DNA of 12,780 nucleotides from positions 1-12,780 of the forward strand of contig CAKUDB010000031.1 in NCBI GenBank assembly GCA_934644775.1, given 5' to 3'. The position numbers and the translations under genes were made by a program. The DNA comes from an uncultured bacterium. Its GTDB lineage: Bacteria; Vulcanimicrobiota; Xenobia; Xenobiales; Xenobiaceae. Below, piece after piece: positions 1 through 7,519 of the stretch. The notes below the pieces were generated by a model. The model saw nothing but the letters and a program-made list of their open reading frames with translations, was not told the origin of the DNA and did not search any database. The stretch's first letter is position 1. Each line of letters starts with the position of its first letter.

Positions 1-82
1 GGATATTTCATAGCGGAAGGCGAAACCGAACCTGTTTGGGGCTGCGCAGCATTGTTGCACGTGCTGCGCCTTGCTTTTTGGG
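1..82. repeat. 82-bp exact terminal direct repeat, left copy
   Basis: Bases 1-82 are identical, in the same orientation, to 12699-12780, the last bases of the window. The copy contains a sub-repeat (ATAGCGGAAGGCGAAAC, 10-26) and a hairpin unit (44-69). It is either the overlap of a circular assembly or a dispersed repeat at which the assembly broke. Nothing in it looks coding. Confidence 0.9.
44..69. repeat. GC-rich hairpin unit, copy A
   Basis: Perfect 8-bp arms GCGCAGCA (44-51) and TGCTGCGC (62-69) enclose a 10-base loop TTGTTGCACG. They are followed by CTTGCTTTTTGGGG, so the unit resembles a terminator stem with a T-run a few bases away. An identical copy is at 12742-12767 in the terminal repeat, and related units with different but still paired arms occur at both ends of the window. 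Confidence 0.75.
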
Positions 83-150
83 GTAAAAGCCTGTTCATTT
101 TATGGCAGGCGAACAGTTATAGTGGAAGGCGAAACTAAGGTACAGTGGCT

Positions 151-270
151 AAAGTCTCCGTTTCTCCGCTGACTGGCTACGTTTACGCCTATAGCAAGCT
201 ACAGGCGTATAAGAGCCTTTTGCTTTGCTATACTAAACTACGCTACAAATATTACAGAAACGGAGACTTT
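151..270. repeat. 120-bp inverted-repeat (MITE-like) element
   Basis: A 15-bp arm AAAGTCTCCGTTTCT (151-165) is matched by its perfect reverse complement at 256-270. Inside, bases 184-209 form a second hairpin: TACGCCT (184-190) pairs with AGGCGTA (203-209) and TAGC (192-195) with GCTA (198-201), with one A-C mismatch and a two-base loop. No transposase and no clear target-site duplication flank it. It could be a non-autonomous mobile element relic, a REP-like repeat or a structured RNA. The perfect arms are seen directly; the nature of the element is inference. Confidence 0.6.
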
Positions 271-407
271 CCCGGTTTGTTGGTTCGTCCAAGGCTTCCG
301 GCCGAGATTGTCGGCGTCTGCTTCGCCTAACGGCTACGCAGCCATACCGGCAATGGGCCGAAGCCAAGGACTACACCATGTCCGTTTGGGCTCAGCATTT
401 TTTGGTT

Positions 408-471
408 GCGCAGCATTGTTGCACTCGCCGCGCCAGACTTTGGATTGCGCATACCGTTACACTTACTGCGC
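408..471. repeat. tandem pair of GC-rich hairpin units, copies E and D
   Basis: Two related units lie about 39 bp apart centre to centre. Copy E (408-433) has arms GCGCAG and CCGCGC with one mismatch. Copy D (447-471) has GCGCA pairing with TGCGC plus a short TA/TA extension beside one bulged base. Both loops carry the family pattern resembling TYGTTNCAC. Each is followed within a few bases by a T-run and Gs (CAGACTTTGG; CTGCTTTTAGGG), as in the other copies. Confidence 0.6.
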
Positions 472-613
472 CTGCTTTTAGGGCTGTAGCTCGTTTATTT
501 TATATATTTAGAATCAACAGATCTTACGAGCTCCTTATAATGGACAATGCCCAGCCCCATACATCTTTATACTTTGCGACTATGTAAAACTTAGTTGTCT
601 GATGATTAGACAA

Positions 614-659
614 TAAAAAAAGCGCCCTATACTTTCCTATAGGAAAGACAAAAGCGCTT
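614..659 (-). terminator. rho-independent terminator of tyrS
   Basis: Read on the minus strand just past the tyrS stop, AAGCGC (659-654) pairs with GCGCTT (625-620) and is followed by a run of Ts. Between the arms lies the perfect 16-bp palindrome CTTTCCTATAGGAAAG (632-647), giving a two-part stem. Its place 25 bases after the TGA and the T-run fit an intrinsic terminator. Confidence 0.85.
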
Positions 660-683
660 CTATTTATTAAAGTCGATGGCTAA

Positions 684-1919
684 TCAAGCAAGTTTGCGCC
701 ATTTGCGGCCAATTTTAATAGTTTTACCTGAAACAATTTCGATAGTAGCTGTAGGATCACTCACAGTCTCTCCGTCGATAGCTAAAGCGTTCTGAGTAAC
801 AAAGCGGCGAGCTTCGCGCTTGGAGGGAGCCAGACCGGCTTTAACGATTAGTTCTACAACATTTATAGAGCCTGTACCTACATTTACTTCAGGAATATCG
901 GTAGGGACTGAACCTTGAGATACAACTCTCATCCATTCGGCGTCAGCCTGTTCAGCTTCTTCGGCAGGATGGTAGAGAGAAATAATTTCCCGAGCTAACC
1001 AGCGCTTGGTGTCGCGTGGATTATTATCGGCAATAGCTTTATCTACAGCCTCTAAATCGACATCGGTGCAAAGCTCAAAATAACGACGGATCTTATCGTC
1101 GGGCAGAGACATCAATTTATTGAACATCTCCTGAGCTGTTTCGGTAATGCCGACATAGTTGCCTAAGCTCTTAGACATCTTCTGTACGCCGTCTAAACCT
1201 TCCAAAATAGGCATAAGCATAACGCACTGAGGTTCTTGTCCAACTTGAGTTTGCAACTCGCGACCTACCAAGTTGTTAAATTTCTGATCAGTGCCGCCCA
1301 TTTCCAAATCGGCTTCCAAATTGACCGAATCCCAACCTTGCATCAAGGGATAAAGGAACTCGTGAACACCGATAGAGACGCCGGAAGTAAAACGCTTGGT
1401 AAAATCGTCACGCTCCATAATGCGAGCTACAGTATAACGAGAGCACAGAGCAATAACGTCGTTAAAGTTCATCTTTTCCAACCACTCGGAATTGAAGCGA
1501 ACTTCAGTGCGCTCCGGATCCAAAATGGCGGCAAGTTGATTTTTATAAGTAGCGGCATTAGCCTGAATTTGCTCAATACTTAAGACTTTACGAGTTTGAC
1601 TGCGACCGGTAGGATCGCCGACTCTGGCAGTAAAGTCGCCGATCAAGATAATGACTTTATGGCCAAAATCTTGGAATTGGCGCAGTTTGCGTAATACGAC
1701 GGCAAAGCCCAAGTGGATATGCGGCGCAGTAGGATCGAGTCCTAACTTAATACGCAGAGGCTTTTGGTCGCGTAAACTGCGCATTATTTTATACTTCAAC
1801 TCTTTCTCGCTGATAATTTCAGCCGTACCGCGACGCAGCTTGGCTAATTGAGCTTCAGCTTGCTCGACGATTTCAGGCGCAAAGCCTTGTTCTTTTACTT
1901 CAGAGTTGGTTTGAGTCAC
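684..1919 (-). CDS. tyrS: tyrosyl-tRNA synthetase
   Basis: This cytoplasmic class I aminoacyl-tRNA synthetase charges tRNA-Tyr with tyrosine at the expense of ATP. The 411-aa length is normal. Visible motifs are the HIGH-type signature PTAPHIHLG (residues 63-71), GDFTARVGDPTGR (94-106), the tyrosine-pocket segment GGTDQKFN (208-215), KMSKS (247-251), and a C-terminal S4 RNA-binding domain at about 347-385. KMSKS rather than KFGKT marks the second bacterial TyrRS subgroup. The start is GTG at 1919, supported by AGGAG on the minus strand at 1927-1931, seven bases away. A 70-aa gene lies 98 bases upstream on the same strand and may share its transcript. No T-box leader was seen. A strong terminator follows. 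The gene is intact. Confidence 0.97.
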   Translation of the reverse strand: MTQTNSEVKEQGFAPEIVEQAEAQLAKLRRGTAEIISEKELKYKIMRSLRDQKPLRIKLGLDPTAPHIHLGFAVVLRKLRQFQDFGHKVIILIGDFTARVGDPTGRSQTRKVLSIEQIQANAATYKNQLAAILDPERTEVRFNSEWLEKMNFNDVIALCSRYTVARIMERDDFTKRFTSGVSIGVHEFLYPLMQGWDSVNLEADLEMGGTDQKFNNLVGRELQTQVGQEPQCVMLMPILEGLDGVQKMSKSLGNYVGITETAQEMFNKLMSLPDDKIRRYFELCTDVDLEAVDKAIADNNPRDTKRWLAREIISLYHPAEEAEQADAEWMRVVSQGSVPTDIPEVNVGTGSINVVELIVKAGLAPSKREARRFVTQNALAIDGETVSDPTATIEIVSGKTIKIGRKWRKLA

Positions 1920-2017
1920 CGATCTTCTCCTTAATGTTAGTGACGGCTTTGAAAATGGCCGCTTGTTTGCCTACTTCCACAGCAGGAACAGACAAATTAA
2001 AGAATCTTTCAAAAATA

Positions 2018-2230
2018 CTATAATGAGCGAATTTTACTAATTTTAAGAGTCTTGCCAGCCATCAAAAAATTGAAGATAGCCTCTTCTTCGCCTTCAACCT
2101 CTACTTCTAAGCCCTCTTGCTTAAATTCCGGCGGAAGTCCTTGCAAAGGATAACGACGCTCGACAGTTTCTAACATCCAGGAAGCGCCTTCCAACTTGAC
2201 TAAACGCATCTTACCGCGATAAGTTTTCAT
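2018..2230 (-). CDS. small acidic protein of unknown function, possibly OB-fold-like
   Basis: This 70-aa protein has no signal peptide, membrane segment or cysteine. It starts basic (MKTYRGKMRLVKLEG), then reads as short alternating beta strands with the turn LPPEFKQEGLEVEVEGEEE (about 32-50) and ends in a basic KISKIRSL-like tail. The pattern of a Gly-rich first strand, RYPLQGLPPEF and a following strand resembles small beta-barrel (OB-like) proteins, but I do not recognise a named family. The ATG at 2230 has a clear GGAGG site (2236-2240) five bases away, which supports it as a real gene despite its size. It lies 98 bases upstream of tyrS on the same strand with no terminator between them, so co-transcription is plausible. 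Confidence 0.75.
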   Translation of the reverse strand: MKTYRGKMRLVKLEGASWMLETVERRYPLQGLPPEFKQEGLEVEVEGEEEAIFNFLMAGKTLKISKIRSL

Positions 2231-2337
2231 TTTATCCTCCGCTTGAGGCCAATCAAACTAAAAAAGACCTAAAATGTTCATAAGCTCGGAGAGTAAAACT
2301 ACGCCCCCAGAACAAATGTGCCTGCCAAAAAAAACTA

Positions 2338-2343
2338 ATTATA
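2338..2343 (-). promoter_or_regulatory. candidate -10 box for the 70-aa gene and tyrS
   Basis: On the minus strand this reads TATAAT, a consensus -10 hexamer, about 110 bases before the ATG at 2230. No good -35 hexamer is visible upstream, so the call rests on the -10 and its position in the divergent gap. Confidence 0.35.
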
Positions 2344-2438
2344 GGAAAGAACGGAAAAGACCATTCGCTCTAACAAATTGGATAAAAGATCCCCCAAAAG
2401 GCGTAATTTCTCGGCCAAGCATCCACTTGATCGTATCT

Positions 2439-2457
2439 TGCTAAAGGGGAGTTAGCA
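2439..2457. promoter_or_regulatory. small inverted repeat upstream of manC
   Basis: TGCTAA (2439-2444) and TTAGCA (2452-2457) form a perfect 6-bp inverted repeat with a 7-base purine-rich loop AGGGGAG. It lies about 70 bases before the preferred manC start. It may be an operator or leader hairpin, or chance. No strong promoter hexamers were found in 2344-2497. Confidence 0.25.
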
Positions 2458-2527
2458 TACTTAAACCGAATTGAAACCAGAATTTTCTTAGCGGGGTTTG
2501 GAGAAAGTAAAATCTCCAAAGCGAAAA

Positions 2528-3661
2528 ATGAGCGAAAACTTGTCTAACCATTTGCCCAAATTGGCTGCCGTTATTATGGCCGGCGGCATCGGTACACGCT
2601 TCTGGCCGGTCAGTACTTCGGCTCGGCCCAAGCAGTTTTTGAACCTTTTTGGCGGCCGTACCCTTTTGCAAAAAAGCTTTGATCGCCTCAAAGGATTGGT
2701 GCCCCAAGATCGCATTTTGGTACTTACTAACAAAAACTTTGTCGGTTTGGTCAAAGAACAATTACCCGAACTTTCCGAGGCGCAAATTGTAGGCGAGCCC
2801 TGCCGCCGCGATACTGCCGCTGCCGTGGCTTTAGCTTCTCTTTTGGTACAAAAGCTTTTCGGCGACTGTACTATGCTAGTTTTAACGTCCGACCACTATA
2901 TCGAACCTACCGATAAATTCCAAAGAGTAATTTTAAGTGCCGCCGCCGGAGCTCAACATTCTAAAGCTATTTACACTTTGGGCATAAAGCCCACCTATCC
3001 GGCTACAGCTTACGGCTACTTAGAATGTGGTTTACAAATCGACGATCCGGCCAATCACCCAGGTTTCGACGAGCTTATTACTCCAAACGCTCCCAAACAT
3101 TACCAGCTGCTGCGTTTCAAAGAAAAGCCCCAAGAACAACAAGCCCAAGCCTTTTTTGAAAGCGGTCGCTTTTTTTGGAATAGCGGCATGTTTGTCTGGC
3201 AAACAGAAACTATTTTGGACGAATTTGCTCGCTTACTTCCCGAACATTTAGATTACCTAAAACCAGCTCTTAAAGTGTACGGTACCTCAAAATGGGAAAA
3301 GGCTTTGGCTTCCGCTTTTGAAAAGATGCGCAAAATATCGGTTGACTATGCAATTATGGAGCGTGCTAAGGAGATACGTATTGTGGAAGCTGATTTTAAC
3401 TGGCTCGATTTAGGAGACTGGATGGCTGTAGCTCCTTTCTTTGAGCATGATGAAGATCAAAATAGATACCAGGGCCATATTAGTGTTTATCGCTCCCATA
3501 ACAATATTGTCTTTACTGATAATCCCAAAAGTCATATAGCCTTAGTAGGTGTCGATAATATGGCCGTTATCCAATCGGCTAATAATTTGTTAGTTGTGCC
3601 TCTAGATCAACTTGGCAATGTCAAAAAGTTGGTAGAGAAGTTGCCTCCCGAATTGGCCTAA
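2528..3661 (+). CDS. manC: mannose-1-phosphate guanylyltransferase
   Basis: This cytoplasmic nucleotidyltransferase makes GDP-mannose from mannose-1-phosphate and GTP. From the ATG at 2528 (377 aa) the nucleotide-binding signature GGIGTRFWPVSTSARPKQF spans 19-37. It is followed by GEPCRRDTAAA (89-99), the metal-site segment SDHYI (121-125), FKEKP (197-201), WNSGMFVW (217-224), VDYAIME (272-278) and WLDLGDW (292-298). It ends without the cupin isomerase domain of longer AlgA/ManC proteins, so it should be the monofunctional type. A TTG at 2498 would add ten residues and has GCGGGG just before it. The ATG is preferred because it gives the family's usual short lead-in, although neither start has a classic binding site. 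Phosphomannomutase follows 94 bases downstream. Confidence 0.92.
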   Translation: MSENLSNHLPKLAAVIMAGGIGTRFWPVSTSARPKQFLNLFGGRTLLQKSFDRLKGLVPQDRILVLTNKNFVGLVKEQLPELSEAQIVGEPCRRDTAAAVALASLLVQKLFGDCTMLVLTSDHYIEPTDKFQRVILSAAAGAQHSKAIYTLGIKPTYPATAYGYLECGLQIDDPANHPGFDELITPNAPKHYQLLRFKEKPQEQQAQAFFESGRFFWNSGMFVWQTETILDEFARLLPEHLDYLKPALKVYGTSKWEKALASAFEKMRKISVDYAIMERAKEIRIVEADFNWLDLGDWMAVAPFFEHDEDQNRYQGHISVYRSHNNIVFTDNPKSHIALVGVDNMAVIQSANNLLVVPLDQLGNVKKLVEKLPPELA

Positions 3662-3690
3662 AATCTAAGTAGCCTGCCCTAGTATAAAGT

Positions 3691-3718
3691 TTAGAGCAAG
3701 CTGTTTGTTGTATATAAT
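3691..3718 (+). promoter_or_regulatory. candidate promoter for phosphomannomutase
   Basis: TATAAT at 3713-3718 is a consensus -10 box, with a weak -35 TTAGAG at 3691-3696 and a 16-base spacer. Transcription would start near 3725, about 30 bases before the ATG at 3756. It could give the gene its own transcript in addition to read-through from manC. Confidence 0.45.
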
Positions 3719-3755
3719 AGTTTTTTCTTTACTGAAAGGTTGTCTATCAACAAAT

Positions 3756-5201
3756 ATGAGTCAGGGTTTAACCTATGCTTTGTCGGCTTTTAAAGCTTAC
3801 GATATTCGCGGACAAGTACCTAAGGAACTAGATGAAAAAGTCGCTCAACGTCTGGGCATGGCTTTTGCCCAAGTAACCGGCGCTAAGAGAGTGGCCGTCG
3901 GTTACGATATTCGCCTTTCCAGTTCGAGTTTGGCTGCTGCCGTTTGTCGCGGCTTAAATGCTTGGGGCGTAGAAGTTACCAATATCGGCTTATGTGGTAC
4001 AGAAGAGATTTACTACGCTTGCGGAGCTTTGGGATTTGATGGTGGCCTTATGATTACGGCCAGCCATAACCCCAAAGAATATAACGGTATAAAGATGGTT
4101 TTAGGTGGTGCTCGTCCCCTTTGCCAAGAAAATGGCTTGGCTGAAATTCGCCGCTTAGTTACCCAAGACTGGAACTTTACTGAAGAGATAAAAGGCTTAA
4201 GTTTAACTACTCCCGGCCATACTGTAACTAAAGAAATTCACAACAGCTTTATTGATTTTGTTTTAAACTTAGTAAACTTAGAAACCATAAAAAAAGCCAA
4301 TTTAAGCGTAGTAGTCAATTGTGGCAACGGTGGTGCCGGTGTAATTGTTAAGCGTTTGGCTGAAAAATTGCCCCTTAAGCTACATATCATAAACGGCGAA
4401 CCAGACGGCCATTTTCCCAACGGTATTCCCAATCCGCTCTTGCCAGAAAATAGACAAAGCACCGCAGAAGCCGTAAAAAAATATAAAGCTAATTTGGGAG
4501 TAGCTTGGGACGGCGACTTTGACCGTTGCTTTTTCTTCGATGAAAAAGGCCAGTTTATTGAGGGATATTATTTAGTTGGTCTCTTTGCTGACCGCTTTTT
4601 GCAATTAAATCCCGGTGCCACTATTATTCACGATCCCCGCCTTTACTGGAATACGCAAGAAATTATTCTGCAAAATGGCGGTCGTCCTATTATGTCCAAA
4701 ACAGGTCATGCCTTTATTAAACAAGCTATGCGCAAGTACGATTCAGTTTACGGCGGCGAGATGTCGGCTCACCAGTACTTTAAAGACTTTTTCTATTGCG
4801 ACGGCGGTATTTTGCCTTGGCTTATGCTTATGGAATATATGGGCCAACGTAGCCAAACCCTTTCCCAACTTATCGGCGATAGAATGGATCGCTATCCAGT
4901 TAGCGGAGAAGTAAATTTCCACATAAATTGCCAACCAGAAGTTATTTTCGCAGAATTAAAAGAACGCCTAGCAACTGACTACGGCCCAGCTTTAGCTGAA
5001 GATCATTTGGACGGTTTAAGTTTAGAATATGGTAAGTTCCGCCTCAATTTAAGAGCTTCCAACACTGAACCGCTATTGCGTCTAAATGTAGAGACTCGCG
5101 CCGATAAAGGCTTAGTTAATATAATTAGTAAATTAGTGAGCGATGTTGTAGCTGAAGTGTGTAATAAAAATTACGGTCACTATGTCGACTTAGGATCTTA
5201 A
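3756..5201 (+). CDS. manB: phosphomannomutase
   Basis: This alpha-D-phosphohexomutase interconverts mannose-6-phosphate and mannose-1-phosphate, the step before ManC. All four family sites are present, numbered from the ATG at 3756 (481 aa): the phosphoserine loop TASHNP (101-106, Ser103), the magnesium loop DGDFDR (252-257), the sugar-binding loop GEMSAHQYF (334-342) and the phosphate-binding loop RASNTEP (433-439). An early KAYDIRG (14-20) is typical of the ManB/AlgC branch, and GEMSAH fits mannomutase rather than glucosamine mutase. It is slightly longer than enterobacterial ManB. A TTG at 3705 would extend it into the promoter region and was rejected. The Shine-Dalgarno site is weak (AAAGG at 3735-3739, 16 bases away). 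The gene is intact and ends before a terminator shared with the convergent gene. Confidence 0.93.
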   Translation: MSQGLTYALSAFKAYDIRGQVPKELDEKVAQRLGMAFAQVTGAKRVAVGYDIRLSSSSLAAAVCRGLNAWGVEVTNIGLCGTEEIYYACGALGFDGGLMITASHNPKEYNGIKMVLGGARPLCQENGLAEIRRLVTQDWNFTEEIKGLSLTTPGHTVTKEIHNSFIDFVLNLVNLETIKKANLSVVVNCGNGGAGVIVKRLAEKLPLKLHIINGEPDGHFPNGIPNPLLPENRQSTAEAVKKYKANLGVAWDGDFDRCFFFDEKGQFIEGYYLVGLFADRFLQLNPGATIIHDPRLYWNTQEIILQNGGRPIMSKTGHAFIKQAMRKYDSVYGGEMSAHQYFKDFFYCDGGILPWLMLMEYMGQRSQTLSQLIGDRMDRYPVSGEVNFHINCQPEVIFAELKERLATDYGPALAEDHLDGLSLEYGKFRLNLRASNTEPLLRLNVETRADKGLVNIISKLVSDVVAEVCNKNYGHYVDLGS

Positions 5202-5414
5202 AACAAAGTATTTTTCACAAAAGGGACATTTTTGAGACAGGGCGTATCAGCTTAACAGAAAATATTGTATAGCTTGGAAGAATTGCTCAGCCAAATTGAA
5301 AGCAAAAGTCTTTCTATTTCTTAAGCTTCTGAAACTTTAAGAAATATGCTCAGCAATCTATCCAGCCAGCCGCAAGCTTAACTTAAGATTTATCCGATCT
5401 AGTGTTGCAACTAC
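5202..5414. other. gap after manB, no gene seen
   Basis: The gap from manB to the convergent gene is 337 bases, and this is its part before the terminator. It has no supported ORF or RNA gene. The only structure noticed is an AT-rich inverted repeat, ATTTCTTAA (5316-5324) with TTAAGAAAT (5337-5345), and the octamer TGCTCAGC repeated near 5284 and 5347. Confidence 0.5.
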
Positions 5415-5453
5415 AAAAAAAACTGCTCTTTGTTTACCGAGGCAGTTTTTTTT
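5415..5453. terminator. bidirectional rho-independent terminator
   Basis: A perfect 12-bp inverted repeat, AAAAAAAACTGC (5415-5426) and GCAGTTTTTTTT (5442-5453), has a T-run whichever strand is transcribed. It sits between manB (plus) and the UPF0597 gene (minus), which converge here, so it can end both transcripts. Confidence 0.93.
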
Positions 5454-5538
5454 ATACGCAGCTAATTCTAGGATCTTTTTCTCAATATGTTAAAAGCCTG
5501 CTTTTTTGTCCAAACGCCTGTCTATTCAGCAACATCCT

Positions 5539-6825
5539 TTACACTTGCTTGTCAGCTAAAAGTAAGTTGATCAACTCCTTATCAGTTTGCATCATCCCTA
5601 CTCTACCAATATAGCCTACCGAGCTGATAGTGTGATCGGCTCTATCTTGTAAAATTCCTGTATATGCAGTGTAGTTGCTCCCATTCATAGCCATGTAGTG
5701 AGACATAATAGCGGCGTCTAAGCTGGTGGCAATTTTGGCCGCGCAGCTAACCTTGGCACCGTCACATAAGATACCAGGGATATTGGCCATTGTATTATCA
5801 ACTGTAGCAGCCAACATTTCTAGAGTACCGCCGTTTATGTAGGTAAGAGCTACGCCGGCTGAGCAAGAAGCGGATACGGCTCCGCAAAAAGCAGAGAGAC
5901 AACCAATAAATTTCTTTTGATAAATGGTCATTAAATTAGAAAAGACTAAAGCGCGATAGAGTTTTTCTCTAGAGAAGTTGCGCTCTCTAGCATATACAAT
6001 AATCGGTACCGAAGAAGTGATTCCTTGATTTCCACTACCAGAATTGATTACTACTGGCATTTCACAACCGCCCATACGAGCTTCGGAAGCAGCTGCCGTA
6101 TAAGCTTTCATACGAGTAGCCACTCCCTCGGGGTAAGACTTTTTAATGATCCTGCCCAACCCCACTCCAAAATTACCGGACATACCTTCATAGGCAATAT
6201 CCATATTACAGTTGATCTGTCTATCCAGTAAGGCCTTTACATCATCAATTTTTACCGCATCGGCAAATTCTTTAATATCAGGCAAATTTAATAAGGAACG
6301 GTCGGCAGGATCGGTGGCGCTATATTCTTTATCGTCGTCTTTTCGGAAGATAGTCTTTCCATTTTTGACAATTTTGACAACGTTAATATGGGAGTGACGA
6401 ATTTCCAGCTTAACGCTTTCCTCTCCCTTGTAGCATTCGATAATTATATGTAAGGGGATATTGGATTCTAAGTGTTCTACTTTGCAAGTACCAGCTTTAA
6501 CTTGCTCGCCCATAAGGCGTCTAGCTTCGTCGTCGGTATCTTTCAAAACTTCCATTTCCGCCGACGCCTTGCCGCCAAAAACTCCCAACCAAACGGCAGT
6601 AGCGATACCAACCATACCGCCAGAATTGGGAATAACTACACAACGCACATTTTTAAGCATGTTGCCACTACATTTAGCCACTATACGATCGGGGACTTCT
6701 CCCAGAACTTCACGTGCTTTAGCACCGGCAAAAGCTAAAGCTATAGGCTCGGTACATCCCATAGCCTCTACTAATTCTTCACGTAAAATTTTTACATATT
6801 CGTTATAAATCGTTTCACTTAACAC
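5539..6825 (-). CDS. UPF0597 / CyuA-type L-cysteine desulfidase
   Basis: This family (E. coli YhaM/CyuA, archaeal L-cysteine desulfidase) is related to the L-serine dehydratase alpha domain and breaks L-cysteine to pyruvate, ammonia and sulfide with an oxygen-sensitive [4Fe-4S] cluster. The 428-aa protein is full length. It has the family N-terminal motif AMGCTEPIA (21-29) with Cys24 in the catalytic position, NSGGMVG (67-73), NSGSGNQGI (261-269), and C-terminal cysteines at 309, 314, 321, 354 and 361. GILCDGAKVSCAAK (351-364) and one of the 309-321 group are the likely cluster ligands. The start is GTG at 6825 with GAGG (6833-6836) seven bases away. It is a single-gene unit, divergent from the GNAT gene. 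No regulator is adjacent. Serine or another amino acid as substrate cannot be excluded. Confidence 0.88.
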   Translation of the reverse strand: MLSETIYNEYVKILREELVEAMGCTEPIALAFAGAKAREVLGEVPDRIVAKCSGNMLKNVRCVVIPNSGGMVGIATAVWLGVFGGKASAEMEVLKDTDDEARRLMGEQVKAGTCKVEHLESNIPLHIIIECYKGEESVKLEIRHSHINVVKIVKNGKTIFRKDDDKEYSATDPADRSLLNLPDIKEFADAVKIDDVKALLDRQINCNMDIAYEGMSGNFGVGLGRIIKKSYPEGVATRMKAYTAAASEARMGGCEMPVVINSGSGNQGITSSVPIIVYARERNFSREKLYRALVFSNLMTIYQKKFIGCLSAFCGAVSASCSAGVALTYINGGTLEMLAATVDNTMANIPGILCDGAKVSCAAKIATSLDAAIMSHYMAMNGSNYTAYTGILQDRADHTISSVGYIGRVGMMQTDKELINLLLADKQV

Positions 6826-6934
6826 AAGACTACCTCTTTTTTATAATGTATTAGAAAATCTATCGAAAAAAAAAACAGCCTAAAATAAGCTTTGAATTGC
6901 GGAGTTTAGCTTCTTTTCAATATAGTTTTTTCCC

Positions 6935-6963
6935 TTGAATTAGGCAAGAAATGGCAATATTAT
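6935..6963 (+). promoter_or_regulatory. sigma70-like promoter of the GNAT gene
   Basis: TTGAAT (6935-6940) and TATTAT (6958-6963) are separated by exactly 17 bases, matching five and four or more consensus positions respectively. Transcription would start near 6970, leaving a leader of about 67 bases before the ATG at 7037. This is the best-formed promoter in the window. Confidence 0.65.
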
Positions 6964-7036
6964 AGGGAACTTTCAAAAGCAGAGCTGGAAAAATATCTAT
7001 AATCAAATTTAACAATTTATCGAGAGAATAAGAAAA

Positions 7037-7513
7037 ATGGACCACATATATAAACTAGAAACAGCCAGGTTAGTAATAGAGCCCATGACTTTGGAAGAGT
7101 TAGCCAAACTTGTAGTTATATACGGAACGAAAGTTCCTGAACTGAGTCAAGCTTACCAAGAGATGCTCGAAGGATGCCAACAACGGGCCCAAGATTATAT
7201 TTGGTATACATCTTGGAAAATGTGCTTAAAAGAAAATGGACAGCAAATCGGCGACGCTGGTTTTAAAGGGCCTGCTCAAAATGGCCGAGTAGAAATAGGT
7301 TACGGTATCAACGAACTATACCAAGGTAAAGGCTATGCTACTGAAGGAGTAAAAGCCATTTGCGACTGGGCTTTGCAACAAAATGACATACAAGCTATAG
7401 AAGCGGAAACAGAACCGAACAATAAAGCTTCACAAAATGTCTTAAAGAAGCTCGGCTTTATAGCTACAGGTAAAAAGGGAAAGGAAGGGCCCCGCTTTAT
7501 TCTAATAGTATAA
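7037..7513 (+). CDS. GNAT family N-acetyltransferase (RimJ/RimL-like)
   Basis: A 158-aa single-domain acetyltransferase that should transfer acetyl from acetyl-CoA to an amine; the substrate is unknown. It opens with the RimJ/RimL-type TARLVIEPM (9-17), then QQIGDAGFKG (69-78), the acetyl-CoA pyrophosphate loop QGKGYATEG (96-104), and the C-terminal NNKASQNVLKKLGF (128-141), where Asn132-135 region and LGF are typical of the fold. The start has only a weak GAGAG ten bases upstream. It is divergent from the desulfidase and tail-to-tail with the polyamine operon, with 6 bases between stops. The adjacent polyamine genes make a spermidine N-acetyltransferase thinkable, but sequence alone does not show it, and it is on the opposite strand. 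N-terminal protein alanine acetylation is an alternative. Confidence 0.85.
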   Translation: MDHIYKLETARLVIEPMTLEELAKLVVIYGTKVPELSQAYQEMLEGCQQRAQDYIWYTSWKMCLKENGQQIGDAGFKGPAQNGRVEIGYGINELYQGKGYATEGVKAICDWALQQNDIQAIEAETEPNNKASQNVLKKLGFIATGKKGKEGPRFILIV

Positions 7514-7519
7514 GAAAGC

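Larger units (their letters stand above)
1..613. other. gene-free structured repeat region, left end
   Basis: This stretch, up to the tyrS terminator, holds no convincing gene. Short open frames at 145-330 and 378-587 lack ribosome binding sites and lie across repeats. It contains three GC-rich hairpin units (44-69, 408-433, 447-471), a short direct repeat (10-26 and 119-135, 16 of 17 bases alike), a 120-bp inverted-repeat element (151-270), and an imperfect inverted repeat with arms near 294-304 and 354-366. A small inverted repeat, TTGTCT/AGACAA, sits at about 595-613. Composition is more GC-rich than the intergenic regions inside the window. It faces the similar region at 12146-12780, and the two would be contiguous if the sequence closes on itself. 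Confidence 0.7.

Noticed and set aside
145..587. 61- and 69-aa open frames in the left end region
   Set aside because: They overlap inverted repeats and hairpin units, have no ribosome binding site and resemble no protein family.
595..613. TTGTCT/AGACAA inverted repeat as a plus-strand terminator
   Set aside because: It is followed by As, not Ts, on the plus strand and has no T-run on the minus strand either.
1920..2017. T-box or other tyrosine leader before tyrS
   Set aside because: The 98-base gap has no T-box sequence, specifier-type stem or terminator/antiterminator pair that I can see.
3705..3755. TTG at 3705 as the start of phosphomannomutase
   Set aside because: It lies upstream of the consensus -10 box at 3713-3718, and the added residues are not family-like.
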